A stretch of DNA of 39,232 bases from Saprospiraceae bacterium (GTDB lineage Bacteria; Bacteroidota; Bacteroidia; Chitinophagales; Saprospiraceae). Position numbers and translations under genes: made by a program. Location of the stretch: positions 1 to 39,232 of the forward strand of contig JAHQWA010000242.1 in the NCBI GenBank assembly GCA_019634045.1, in the 5' to 3' direction. Shown piece by piece: positions 1 through 8,428 of this stretch. The stretch's first letter is position 1. Each line of letters opens with the position of its first letter. The notes under the pieces are model-generated. The model had not been told where the DNA came from, did not search any database, and saw only the letters and a program-made list of their open reading frames with translations.

Positions 1-1392
1 CAATTGAATTCTGGCTAGCGGTTCCCGATCCAAATTCTGTGCATCCAGGATCACTACTTCCGAGCTACCTTCAACTGCATCTGTAACAAAGCTGATGACG
101 TAGCCATCATCTTCGGATTGAGCATTCTCTCTTGGAATAAAGGGAGACTCACTTCCAAATTTATTTTTGCCGTATTCAAATGTCTGCGTCGTATCTGCTT
201 CCGTATCGTATTTAACAATGGCATCAAAACGGAGCGTTTGTGACAGATCAAAACGCTGGTTGTAAGAATACCTCGATGGCCGGCCGAGATATTGACTATT
301 CATCAAGGGGAATTCCGTCACTTGATCATCCAGACGATATTCCTTAGTCTCTCCCGTTTTAAGGTTAAATCGGTATCTATGCATATAAGCCTTAAGGCGA
401 AGATATTCATTGAGCTTCTCCACCGCACTAGCGCCCTTGGGCAATTCTTTTTGGGGAGTAGGGTCATCATTTACACAGCAGTCCATGACAATTTCATCCC
501 CTTCTTCCCAGGCATTGATCGTATGATAGATATAGCATGGGTTCGCCTCAAACCATTGGACATCTTCAGGCTTACCAAACCTTGGAATTAGCCCGAAGCG
601 GCTTGGCATGTCTTTTTTAAACACAGGTATCGCTCGCCCTATTTTCATCATTAAACTCAAGTCATAGATGAGCGGCAAATCCATTAGAATGGAATAATGC
701 GCAGTGATGCCCAGGTCGTGAGGGATACGTGGTCCTGGGGTAGGTATCTTGGTAAAGTGCTTGACCGTCCCATTGCCATTAACCACACCGTAGGCCAAAT
801 AGGGCTGAGTCAATTCGTAGTCAAAAAACATCATCTCATTGGCATGCTCGTCTACCTTCACATGAGCCATGGCCTTAGAAGTCAAAGTCCCCTGGTAGTC
901 TTGCACCCCTTTCGTTTCAAGCGTAATCGGATCGATCTCGTAGAGATCCCCGCACATATACCAGCCAGCTAGTAATTTACCATCATGAAAAGCCACAGCA
1001 GTATTCGCCGTGTCCTTCAAAGGAACGCCACGATTAAAAGGCAAATGCATATTGGCTGCCAACTTCCCCATCAAACCTTGCCAAAGAGAATGGCCAGCCG
1101 CCTCTTCCGTGGCTAAATTTCGGGTGCGCACCCAACGATTGCGATAGGTTGCCTGGCCATTTTCGATATGGACCGCATGTAGCATTCCATCTCCATCAAA
1201 CCAATGGTAGTGTCCCTTCGGCTCAAATTTTGGGTTGGGGCCATTGCGTACATAAATGCCATTTATATCCTTTGGAATTTCCCCAGTCACTTTCAAATTA
1301 TGCTCTACCACCTCTTCAAAAACGGGTGCATATGCTCCAAGCAGATAGGGATTAGCTGCTTCTAGTGCATAGTTCATCACATCATTCTTCAT
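1..1392 (-). CDS. Carotenoid oxygenase (RPE65/apocarotenoid oxygenase family), 3' end cut by window edge
   Basis: An open frame of 464 codons starts at ATG 1392 and runs off the left edge without a stop. Members of this family are iron(II) enzymes that cleave carotenoid, apocarotenoid or stilbene double bonds with oxygen, using four histidines on a seven-bladed propeller. Three of the four histidine contexts are readable: TSKAMAHVKVD, HDLGITAHYS and YHTINAWEEGD; the fourth lies near the C terminus and would be just outside the window. The N-terminal part has the typical NGIYVRNGPNPKF and WFDGDGMLHAV motifs. About 20 residues are probably missing. The gene lies 26 nt downstream of the thiolase on the same strand, so the two are probably co-transcribed. 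The substrate cannot be read from the sequence; apocarotenoid and lignostilbene-like substrates are both possible. Confidence 0.9.
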   Translation of the reverse strand, partial: MKNDVMNYALEAANPYLLGAYAPVFEEVVEHNLKVTGEIPKDINGIYVRNGPNPKFEPKGHYHWFDGDGMLHAVHIENGQATYRNRWVRTRNLATEEAAGHSLWQGLMGKLAANMHLPFNRGVPLKDTANTAVAFHDGKLLAGWYMCGDLYEIDPITLETKGVQDYQGTLTSKAMAHVKVDEHANEMMFFDYELTQPYLAYGVVNGNGTVKHFTKIPTPGPRIPHDLGITAHYSILMDLPLIYDLSLMMKIGRAIPVFKKDMPSRFGLIPRFGKPEDVQWFEANPCYIYHTINAWEEGDEIVMDCCVNDDPTPQKELPKGASAVEKLNEYLRLKAYMHRYRFNLKTGETKEYRLDDQVTEFPLMNSQYLGRPSRYSYNQRFDLSQTLRFDAIVKYDTEADTTQTFEYGKNKFGSESPFIPRENAQSEDDGYVISFVTDAVEGSSEVVILDAQNLDREPLARIQL

Positions 1393-1418
1393 GAGAATAT
1401 AGTTTTAGTCTTGATACT

Positions 1419-2642
1419 CTATTTACCTACGACAAAACTGGCTACCGTCGTAAAACTCCCGCCAATATTGAGTAAGCCGACATTATTCGTATTGGCTACC
1501 TGATAGTCCCCAGCAGTACCCGACACCTGCTTGTAGGCATCGAGTAGCATACGCACACCCGTGGCTCCCACTGGATGTCCTGCTCCAATCAATCCCCCAC
1601 TGGGGTTGACCGGTAAACTCCCAGAAAAGGCAATGCTTTCATTTTCGATGAGCTGCCATCCTTTACCCGCTTCCACGAGGCCAAAATGCTCCAAGGCTAC
1701 GTATTCTGAAATAGTAAAACAGTCATGCGTTTCGATGACATCTAGCTGAGTGGCATCAGATAAATTGGCGCGCTGTAGGGTATCCTGAATGGCCCCGTGA
1801 AGGTGAGGAAAAGGGTAGGCATCTGCTGGTGCATTCTCCAATTTATACTTTAACTCAATAGGAGCTGTGCGATGTCCCCAACCTTTGATATAGGGTAGGT
1901 TTGCCAATGAAATATTTCTTTGAGCCGCATAGGCTTTAGCATATTTTTCCGAGGCCAGAAAAAGAGTGACACTGCCATCAGTGATCCTTGCACAATCGGA
2001 TTTGCGTAGGCTGCCTTCTACGATCGGGTTTTGTACCTCATCACTGGCAAAGTCCGCCTCGCTTAAGCTCCACTGGCGAGTCTGGGCGGCGGGATTGCGT
2101 CTAGCGTTGGCATAATTCTGCTTAGCGATGGCTGCTAGATGCTCCGATTCAACACCAAATCGATTTTGATAATAGTCCTGGATTTCCGAAAAAAGATATA
2201 CCCACGGATAGTTAGCCTCTGCTGCTTCGTGCCCCTTCCAGGCTGCTGCACCCAGATATTCAGAAGCCGTTTTGCCATCCACATTCCGCATGAGTTCTAC
2301 TCCCGTCACCGCTACTAAATCGTACCAGCCCGCCTCAATCTCTCGCATAGCAGCGAAAGCAGCCATACTTCCCGAAGCGCAGGCTGCTTCATGCCGTGCG
2401 GTAGGGATGCCAGCTAGTGCCGGGAAATGTTGCAGCAGTACACCGCCCAATTGACCTTGCCTACTGAATAGCTCCCCAACAAAGTTTCCAACATGGATAG
2501 CTTCAATATCAGTAGTATCCAACTGCACCACCTGCAAAGCATCCGCAAAACTACTGGCCATTAACTCGCCAATATCTCGCCCCATTCGTTCCCAGCGAAG
2601 CGAAAAATCCGTTTGTGCACCTCCGAGAATATATACTTTCAT
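1419..2642 (-). CDS. SCP2-type thiolase (acetyl-CoA acyltransferase family)
   Basis: A 407-residue thiolase-fold protein, full length for the family. The nucleophilic cysteine is C88 in the ACASGS motif. A second catalytic motif HDCF lies at 306-309, and the GAGHPVGATG motif carries H356. The C-terminal CGG cysteine of classical thiolases is absent (the end reads NNVGLLNIGGSFT). In SCP2-type thiolases the HDCF cysteine is known to take over the acid/base role, so this points to that branch rather than to a degradative FadA enzyme. Such enzymes cleave or condense acyl-CoAs in sterol, branched-chain or aromatic side-chain catabolism. It is the first gene of an operon with the carotenoid oxygenase and is divergent from a TetR regulator. 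The physiological substrate is unknown. Confidence 0.88.
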   Translation of the reverse strand: MKVYILGGAQTDFSLRWERMGRDIGELMASSFADALQVVQLDTTDIEAIHVGNFVGELFSRQGQLGGVLLQHFPALAGIPTARHEAACASGSMAAFAAMREIEAGWYDLVAVTGVELMRNVDGKTASEYLGAAAWKGHEAAEANYPWVYLFSEIQDYYQNRFGVESEHLAAIAKQNYANARRNPAAQTRQWSLSEADFASDEVQNPIVEGSLRKSDCARITDGSVTLFLASEKYAKAYAAQRNISLANLPYIKGWGHRTAPIELKYKLENAPADAYPFPHLHGAIQDTLQRANLSDATQLDVIETHDCFTISEYVALEHFGLVEAGKGWQLIENESIAFSGSLPVNPSGGLIGAGHPVGATGVRMLLDAYKQVSGTAGDYQVANTNNVGLLNIGGSFTTVASFVVGK

Positions 2643-2672
2643 ATTACCCTTGTTTAGCAGGTCTTAAAAAAA

Positions 2673-2722
2673 TGAACACATTGTCCATTTTTCAAAAATA
2701 CAAAACTTGGACACAATGTCCA
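2673..2722. promoter_or_regulatory. Pair of TetR-type operator palindromes in the divergent thiolase/tetR region
   Basis: Two 15-nt near-palindromes of the form TGRACA-N3-TGTCCA are seen: TGAACACATTGTCCA (2673-2687) and TGGACACAATGTCCA (2708-2722). Including the trailing T run, 18 of 20 positions match, and their centres are 35 nt apart. A perfect Bacteroidota -7 hexamer-like element for the thiolase strand (TATTTTTG, 2693-2700 on the minus strand) lies exactly between them. The arrangement fits repression and autoregulation by the adjacent TetR protein; binding itself is inferred. Confidence 0.7.
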
Positions 2723-2761
2723 TTTTTAGAACACTTAATTTTATATGCGTAATTTTACAGG

Positions 2762-3412
2762 ATGAAAGCATTGATCAAGGAAAGTAGATCAGATCATATC
2801 ATTCAGCACGCGAAGGAAGTCTTCTTTAAGAAGGGATATTCGATGACTGCCATTTCGGATGTATGTAAGTCGGCAGGCTGTAGTAGGACGACGCTCTACA
2901 GTTACTTTGATTCCAAAGAGAATCTATATTTAGCAGTGGTAAAAAAGACGCTTAGCAGGTTCTTAGGACATTTTGCTGCCTTAGAAATGGAGGATAAATC
3001 AGGAATGGAAAGGGTCCTAACCTTGGCTAAAGGCTATCTTGATTATGCGAAAATGGCTCCGCAGTACTACCAGGTCATGCTTGACTTCTACGGAATTCTC
3101 CGAAGCATCAATGAAGGAGCGGTACAGACAGAAGCCCATGCAAAAATCAAGGGATGTATATACTTTGAACATGTGAATGAGCTTGCGCAACTGCCCTTCA
3201 AACTTTTAACGGAGGAGATTCAACAAGGACAAAGCGATGGGACCATCAACTCTACTATCTCCCCGGTAGAACACATGCTGAATATTTGGGCTTACCTAAA
3301 AGGCATCTCCGACGTATCACCGATTGTGATGAACCTGGACATCAATTCGGATAAGCATTCGGATTTTCAAATACTGGCGCTGGGCATGATTCGAAAGATG
3401 CTAGCAATCTAG
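2762..3412 (+). CDS. TetR/AcrR family transcriptional regulator
   Basis: A 216-residue one-component regulator, normal length for the family. The N-terminal 60 residues carry the TetR DNA-binding domain: a helix with HAKEVFFKKGY followed by the helix-turn-helix AISDVCKSAGCSRTTLYSYF and the conserved DSKENLYLAVV. The C-terminal three quarters is helical and variable, as expected for the ligand-binding and dimer domain. It is transcribed away from the thiolase and carotenoid oxygenase genes, with two operator-like palindromes in the 119-nt gap, so it probably represses both directions and is released by an acyl-CoA or apocarotenoid-type ligand. The ligand is a guess from context only. Confidence 0.92.
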   Translation: MKALIKESRSDHIIQHAKEVFFKKGYSMTAISDVCKSAGCSRTTLYSYFDSKENLYLAVVKKTLSRFLGHFAALEMEDKSGMERVLTLAKGYLDYAKMAPQYYQVMLDFYGILRSINEGAVQTEAHAKIKGCIYFEHVNELAQLPFKLLTEEIQQGQSDGTINSTISPVEHMLNIWAYLKGISDVSPIVMNLDINSDKHSDFQILALGMIRKMLAI

Positions 3413-3443
3413 GTTGGGAGCTTCATAAAAAGGTTTATTCTAT

Positions 3444-3491
3444 ACGACAATCCCCCGATGCAGGCTTTTGCCTCCACCGGGGGATTGTCGT
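3444..3491. terminator. Strong hairpin between convergent genes
   Basis: A perfect 14-bp stem (ACGACAATCCCCCG at 3444-3457 with its complement at 3478-3491) encloses a 20-nt loop that holds a smaller AGGC/GCCT stem. It lies between the convergent tetR and beta-helix genes. No clear T tract follows on either strand, so it is a likely but not canonical bidirectional terminator. Confidence 0.65.
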
Positions 3492-3534
3492 TACAGCTGC
3501 AAGCAAAACCTACAGCATTTATTATTAGGCGTGA

Positions 3535-4647
3535 TTACATTTGCGTCACCTTCAGGCTACCATGAGAAAGTCGAGCTTTCATTAATGCATTACCTGAGTC
3601 TCCGCCAACCGAGCCTTTGATGGTCTTGCTAGAGTTTTTCTCCACATGATAACGTACATCCATTCCACTAGGATAAGTAAGTCCTCCATGTTGTGTGCTG
3701 GCTTCCATGCTGAATGCCGCCGAGCGATCTACTTCAATGCCAAAATTGGCATGAGAACCGATCAAACTCACATTGGTAAAACCTGCACTCAAGCCAGCCG
3801 TCCCACCTCCATGACTAAGATCCAGTTCCAGTTCCTTCGTCGCTTTTCCTACTCGTACACTAGAATGGCTGCCATGAATTTTTACTACCTCTGCATTCTG
3901 GATGCGAATACGATCATGACTACTGCTGCTAGACCTAAAGCCTGCAATAGCCCCGAGATTGAAATTACTATGACCTGAGCGGCTGGTAACTAGTCCTCCT
4001 TCTTCTAACTCAAAGGTAGCATGACGCACATCTACTTCGGAGTCTCCCGCTGATCTACCATATAGTCCACCGTGAGCAACCGAAGCATCGATATTTCCTG
4101 TATTGGCAAAATACCCTTTAGCGTGTGCCATATCAATTCTAGCTTCCCTTCCTAGGTCCCCTGCTCTGAATTCTCCATGTCGGAAGTTGATATCCACACT
4201 TGCTTTCATGTCATCAATAGCTGCATGTCCATGCCTATGGGTCAGGGATAAATCATTAGTAGCAGGTAGATGTACGGTATAATCAATCTTCATACGGTTG
4301 TTATTACCATTCCACCATTTATTTGAGATTTTTTCAATAACCGTCGTTGCGGATACTGTACTAGATGTATTTGAGAAGTCTACATTAATAGCATCAAGTA
4401 AACGCTGAGCGTCTTCTTTACGGCGAGAATCAACACGAATAACTACTTCAATTTTCACCTTATTCTGGTTCCAAGTAATGATTTCGACCTTTCCATGCTG
4501 ATTAGAAATGCTAGTGCTACCATCGGCAGCAATTTCGAAATCACGCTTAATTGTTTTACTTAGTTCTCCTACTTCAGTGGCTGAAAGGAAGGTAGTAGAT
4601 GCCAATACTGCTAAAAACAATACAAGATGTTGCGCAGCTCTTTTCAT
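3535..4647 (-). CDS. Exported DUF4097-like beta-helix protein with a histidine per rung
   Basis: A 370-residue protein with an N-terminal signal peptide (about residues 1-23, hydrophobic LVLFLAVLASTTFL, ending near SATEVG). No catalytic motif is seen. The N-terminal part (NQHGKVEIITWNQNKVKIEV) matches the style of the DUF4097 beta-strand-repeat family, whose rungs normally have N-x-x-G turns. From residue 139 on, short rungs recur with a histidine at 139, 157, 175, 192, 209, 226, 244, 261, 279, 299 and 320, then at 362: spacing is 17-18 residues for the first nine, then 20-21. A stacked beta-solenoid is the natural reading. The protein is probably periplasmic or on the cell surface. It appears to be a single-gene unit; its function is unknown, and metal binding is a hypothesis only. 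Confidence 0.8.
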   Translation of the reverse strand: MKRAAQHLVLFLAVLASTTFLSATEVGELSKTIKRDFEIAADGSTSISNQHGKVEIITWNQNKVKIEVVIRVDSRRKEDAQRLLDAINVDFSNTSSTVSATTVIEKISNKWWNGNNNRMKIDYTVHLPATNDLSLTHRHGHAAIDDMKASVDINFRHGEFRAGDLGREARIDMAHAKGYFANTGNIDASVAHGGLYGRSAGDSEVDVRHATFELEEGGLVTSRSGHSNFNLGAIAGFRSSSSSHDRIRIQNAEVVKIHGSHSSVRVGKATKELELDLSHGGGTAGLSAGFTNVSLIGSHANFGIEVDRSAAFSMEASTQHGGLTYPSGMDVRYHVEKNSSKTIKGSVGGDSGNALMKARLSHGSLKVTQM

Positions 4648-5158
4648 CGGATAATTTTTTAATTAATGGAAAATTAGTTGTGTGGTGATCTAGGTCTTGC
4701 ATTTTTGACCTAATCCCATTTTACAGGCAATCCGACCCTAATCCGCTAGGAGTTCCTAGTTGGTAGGACAAGATTGTGGGTCTACTTAGCTATTGATGTC
4801 GTAATTAAGATGCAGGTAAGTCGACATTCCCCCTATTCCAATCCAAAAACGATTTAGGGAATGAAAACAGACAGGACAAAAAAGTCTGCAATTCTTTTCT
4901 TTTCCTAAGCTTTTCTACTAACTATGTCCTTTACTAGACCGTAGTCCCTAAATGACCGAAAAGTGTCGAGAGGGATTAGTCTTTGAAACAAATATAGTCT
5001 AGGAGCAACTTTCTTGTAAACACTGTCAAGCACCTTGTATAGGAAACTCGTCAATTGGAATTCTGGGTGCTTGTATGAGAAGAGTTTAGAAAGAATTAAC
5101 CAATCTTTCTTCCAAGACTAGGATACAATGCTATACCTAAACCAGTAAAACCTGAGTC
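4648..5158. other. Gene-free stretch between divergent genes
   Basis: 511 nt without a convincing gene. Visible items are a 14-nt palindrome CTAGGAGTTCCTAG at 4746-4759 and a perfect -7-like TATATTTG on the minus strand at 4989-4996, which is far (about 340 nt) from the start at 4647 and lacks a matching -33 element. It must hold promoters for both flanking genes, but I cannot place them with confidence. Confidence 0.5.
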
Positions 5159-6577
5159 ATGAAATCAATCAGTGCCTTTGAGATCATCAAAGTAGGCATT
5201 GGTCCCTCCAGTTCGCATACCATGGGGCCTTGGAAGGCAGCGGAGATGTTTTTAGACCTCTTGCAAACCCGTGATCAGCTCGCCGAAGTTCGCCAACTCA
5301 AAGTTCATTTATATGGTTCTTTAGCCCTCACGGGAGTCGGCCATGGTACGGATGTGGCCGTATTGATGGGCTTGAGTGGAGAAGATTATACCCTTATCGA
5401 TACCGATACCATCCCAACCCGAATAGAAGAGATCAAGCACAGGGGGGAACTTTTGTTACAAGGAAAGCATCCGCTCCGCTTTTCTTATGACGAGGATATT
5501 ATTTTTTCTGGACATGAATTTCTTCCCTTCCATGCCAATGGGATGCGTTTTGAGGTATTCCTATCTAGTGGTGAAGGCTTTTCAAAAGAATATTACTCCG
5601 TTGGAGGAGGCTTCGTAGCCACAGAGGAGGATGCCATTATCAATAAGGATCCGATTGCTACGCCTTACCCTTGCCACCAGGCTGCCGATATCGCCTCTAA
5701 TTGCGAGCAACTAAAGCTCTCCGTTAGTGAACTCGTCTGGCTCAATGAAAAAGCCTGGCGATCGGAAGAGGATACGAAAATTCTAGCCTTAAATATCTGG
5801 CAGGAGATCAAGTCTTGTATTTATCGAGGCGTTCGGAAGACGGGGCAATTGCCAGGGGGATTAGGGGTAAAAAGGAGAGCTGCGGAAATCAACGGAAAGC
5901 TCCTAAAAAGGCAGGAACACAGCAGCGTTGAGGAATGGATTGGCTTGATTAAAGAAACGGACAAGTCGTTTACCAATATCAATAAGTGGGTGAGTTGCTT
6001 CGCCTTAGCAGTCAATGAAGAGAATGCCTCCTTTGGCCGGGTCGTGACGGCCCCGACCAATGGCGCTTCAGGTGTCTTACCAGCAGTTTTAATGTACGCT
6101 CACTGTTTTGAGAATTTCACCACGGAAAAGGTTATTGAATTTTTATTAGTTGCTGGAGAGATTGGGACGATCTTCAAGAAGAATGCCACTATTTCAGCAG
6201 CGATGGGCGGGTGTCAAGCGGAGATCGGTGTTTCTTCAGCCATGGCTGCAGCAGGATTGACAGAATGCCTGGGTGGGTCTCCCGATCAGGTGTTGATGGC
6301 TGCTGAAATAGCCATGGAACATCACCTGGGTCTAACCTGTGATCCCATCGCAGGTTTAGTACAAATTCCTTGTATAGAACGAAACACAATGGGCTCCATC
6401 AAAGCCATTACAGCGGCGAATATAGCTCTCGAAAGCGATCCCAGTGCAGCTAAAGTAAGCCTGGATGGTGTGATAAAATCTATGTGGGAAACGGCAAAAG
6501 ATATGCACCATAAATACAAGGAGACATCCGAAGGTGGCCTGGCTGTCAATGTTCCTGTGTATCTTCCTGAATGCTAA
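5159..6577 (+). CDS. sdaA: L-serine dehydratase (iron-sulfur, single chain)
   Basis: Converts L-serine to pyruvate and ammonia with a 4Fe-4S cluster acting as Lewis acid (cytosolic). The 472-residue chain carries both the beta-type N-terminal domain, with the substrate motif GPSSSHTMGP at residues 15-24, and the alpha-type catalytic domain. The cluster cysteines are C352 (GGCQAE), C394 (LTCDP) and C405 (IPCIE); their 42 and 11 spacing equals that known for type 2 enzymes such as the Legionella protein. The last residue, C472, is itself a cysteine, as in the family's tail-in-mouth arrangement where the C-terminal cysteine occupies the active site until substrate displaces it. The gene looks monocistronic. 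Assignment is very secure. Confidence 0.96.
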   Translation: MKSISAFEIIKVGIGPSSSHTMGPWKAAEMFLDLLQTRDQLAEVRQLKVHLYGSLALTGVGHGTDVAVLMGLSGEDYTLIDTDTIPTRIEEIKHRGELLLQGKHPLRFSYDEDIIFSGHEFLPFHANGMRFEVFLSSGEGFSKEYYSVGGGFVATEEDAIINKDPIATPYPCHQAADIASNCEQLKLSVSELVWLNEKAWRSEEDTKILALNIWQEIKSCIYRGVRKTGQLPGGLGVKRRAAEINGKLLKRQEHSSVEEWIGLIKETDKSFTNINKWVSCFALAVNEENASFGRVVTAPTNGASGVLPAVLMYAHCFENFTTEKVIEFLLVAGEIGTIFKKNATISAAMGGCQAEIGVSSAMAAAGLTECLGGSPDQVLMAAEIAMEHHLGLTCDPIAGLVQIPCIERNTMGSIKAITAANIALESDPSAAKVSLDGVIKSMWETAKDMHHKYKETSEGGLAVNVPVYLPEC

Positions 6578-6699
6578 GCCCTAAAGAAGTAAAGCGAGAA
6601 GGGGTTGAGGCTGGATTTTTTCTTGAAGAATTTTATCTTTACTAGGAACGGCTACGGTAGCTACCGCATCATAGCTTCATTCTACTAAATTGTATCTGC

Positions 6700-7119
6700 A
6701 TGAAAAGCATTATTTCCCATCGAGGAACCGTTAACTCTTGGCATTGTGATTTTAATGGACACATGAATGTTCAGCACTACATGGGAAAGTTTGATGAAGC
6801 TACTTGGCATTTCTATGCCCACCTTGGGGTCACGCCTTCTTATATGAAAGCCCACAATGTGGGGATGTTTACCGTAGAACAAAATATCAACTATTTTCAC
6901 GAACTAGTGGCCGGAGATCTCATTTACATTAAAACTCAAATGGTGGAGTTCAAACCGAAAGCCATTATCTTTCTTCACCAAATGTTCAATGCGGAGAATG
7001 ATGAGTTAGTCGCCAAAGCCAAGATTGTGGGGGTCCACATCAATAAGACCACTCGCAAGACTATTCCATTTACTAAGTCCGTCTTAGCCAAATATGAATT
7101 GCTCAATGCGGAGGAATAA
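6700..7119 (+). CDS. Hotdog-fold acyl-CoA thioesterase (4HBT, YbgC/FadM-like)
   Basis: A 139-residue single hotdog domain. Near the N terminus it has the family signature: C-D-F-N-G-H-M-N-V-Q-H-Y at residues 16-27, with the aspartate and the HMN core that YbgC/FadM-type thioesterases use to hydrolyse acyl-CoA thioesters. The rest follows the fold: a long helix (GKFDEATWHFYAHLG), then strands including NINYFHELVAGDLIYI. Some relatives act on betainyl-CoA or aromatic acyl-CoAs, so the chain type is uncertain. It starts 122 nt after the serine dehydratase gene on the same strand and converges on the TraB-like gene. Confidence 0.85.
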   Translation: MKSIISHRGTVNSWHCDFNGHMNVQHYMGKFDEATWHFYAHLGVTPSYMKAHNVGMFTVEQNINYFHELVAGDLIYIKTQMVEFKPKAIIFLHQMFNAENDELVAKAKIVGVHINKTTRKTIPFTKSVLAKYELLNAEE

Positions 7120-7193
7120 GTAAGTCCGATGCAGGAGTAGCGAGACTCTCTTAAGGAGAGCCCCACTACAATATCTTTGTCTATTCTTGGTAC

Positions 7194-8117
7194 TTAGTTT
7201 GAGATAGGCGTAACGGTATAGCCAGCCTCCTTTAGCAAGTTAACCACCCCTTCTTTGCCACCAAGGTGTCCGCTACCTACGGCGAAGAAAGTAGATTTAT
7301 CCTTTGCTAGTTCCCCAATCTTGGGTATCCAGTTCTTATTACGCTTGTAGATCATGAATTGCGCGATCTCTTCTCCTCCGGATTGATCAGCGATCATATC
7401 GTGCAGAGCTTCGATATCTTGGTTTTTATAGGTACCAACCATATCCGCAAAGATCTTTTTCATGCCTTCCATATCATTGACCGTTTCCATCAATAGTTCG
7501 GCTTGTTTCTTATATGGGATTTCTCCCATCGCATTGATCTGATCTAGTACCGTTTCCAGTCCTAGCAATTCTTTATTGGCCTCTTTAGCCATGGCTACAA
7601 AACTCCCTTCGTAGGAAGCAGGGGTACCATCAATGAACTTCGTAAGGAAAAGGGAAGAGGTCAACATCGGTTGCCAGCCATTAAATGGAGCAACGCCCAT
7701 TCCCAAGGCAGACTTCAACAATTCATCCACCTTTTTATATTCTTCTTCACTAACCAATTTATCCAAAGTCGAACCATTCTTCATCGCTGCATTTTGCATA
7801 ATGGCCATTTGCATATTGGGGTCATCCATTTTCAATTCCATGACCACTTGCTCACTAGTCATCATGGCAGTTTTGGTAGCATCTGCAATAAAGAAATCGG
7901 ATTGTGGAATTAAGTGTATAGTCCCATATAGATAAGAAGTTTGGATCCCTTCACCTTCAATTTTCCACAACAATGTATTGTTATTCTTAGCCGTTTCCAA
8001 TGCGACAAGAGTAGTCGTGGAAGCCGCAGCAGCCTTTTCCTGAGCCGTGGTATGGCTTAGGAAGCTAACCATTAGACATAATACAGCTACCAATGCTTTC
8101 GACATTACATTCTTCAT
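7194..8117 (-). CDS. TraB/GumN family protein, exported
   Basis: 307 residues with a signal peptide (LVAVLCLMVSFLSHTTAQ, cleavage near residue 25). The mature part shows the TraB/GumN hallmarks: the GTIH motif in SYLYGTIHLIP, and the C-terminal VGSGHLGGKEGVVNLLKEAGY. The family is related to Tiki-type metalloproteases, with conserved glutamate and histidine residues in GTIH and GSGHL, but most bacterial members have no proven activity. The protein is probably periplasmic. It lies 68 nt downstream of a small membrane-protein gene on the same strand and may be co-transcribed with it. Confidence 0.88.
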   Translation of the reverse strand: MKNVMSKALVAVLCLMVSFLSHTTAQEKAAAASTTTLVALETAKNNNTLLWKIEGEGIQTSYLYGTIHLIPQSDFFIADATKTAMMTSEQVVMELKMDDPNMQMAIMQNAAMKNGSTLDKLVSEEEYKKVDELLKSALGMGVAPFNGWQPMLTSSLFLTKFIDGTPASYEGSFVAMAKEANKELLGLETVLDQINAMGEIPYKKQAELLMETVNDMEGMKKIFADMVGTYKNQDIEALHDMIADQSGGEEIAQFMIYKRNKNWIPKIGELAKDKSTFFAVGSGHLGGKEGVVNLLKEAGYTVTPISN

Positions 8118-8185
8118 TTTCTTGATTTTTAAAAGTTTTATGTTAAGCTATCTTTTAAGCAATTTATTACCCGTATCCAAGCCAC

Positions 8186-8428
8186 CTAGCGATCTGTAGC
8201 GTTCTCTTCTTGAACACCAGGAGCCGTTTGATCCGCCACCTTAGTACAAAAGTCATAGCAGGGCAAGGCAATCCCCAATAGGAAAAATATCATAGTTACG
8301 ACGAACGGGAAACCTTCTATAGTGCTGAAGGTGGAACCCAACATCGCAAAGGTTAGTCCTATCGATGTATATCCCGTATCCTCCTCCGAACAAAATTCAA
8401 TCTGAAATCCTTTCTTTGGTTCTTCCAT
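8186..8428 (-). CDS. Small membrane protein, unknown function
   Basis: An 80-residue protein I do not recognise. A polar N terminus (MEEPKKGFQIEFCSEEDTGY) is followed by two hydrophobic stretches: a short one around residues 22-35 (SIGLTFAMLGSTF) and a stronger one around 41-58 (PFVVTMIFFLLGIALP). The C-terminal tail is acidic. The start has no competing ATG, and the gene fits the gap between the TraB-like gene and the divergent sigma factor gene. It is probably real because of its ordered hydrophobic layout and position, but it has no other support. Confidence 0.5.
   Translation of the reverse strand: MEEPKKGFQIEFCSEEDTGYTSIGLTFAMLGSTFSTIEGFPFVVTMIFFLLGIALPCYDFCTKVADQTAPGVQEENATDR

Noticed and set aside
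54-251. Minus-strand 65-codon frame inside the carotenoid oxygenase region
   Set aside because: It is another frame of the oxygenase gene, whose own frame shows family motifs throughout.
4746-4759. 14-nt palindrome as an operator
   Set aside because: It is short, single, and not near a convincing promoter element.
5821-6060. Minus-strand frame within the serine dehydratase gene
   Set aside because: It is a shadow of the plus-strand gene, which has conserved catalytic motifs in this interval.
7146-7160. Short CTCTC/GAGAG stem between convergent genes
   Set aside because: Only five base pairs and no T tract; too weak to call a terminator.
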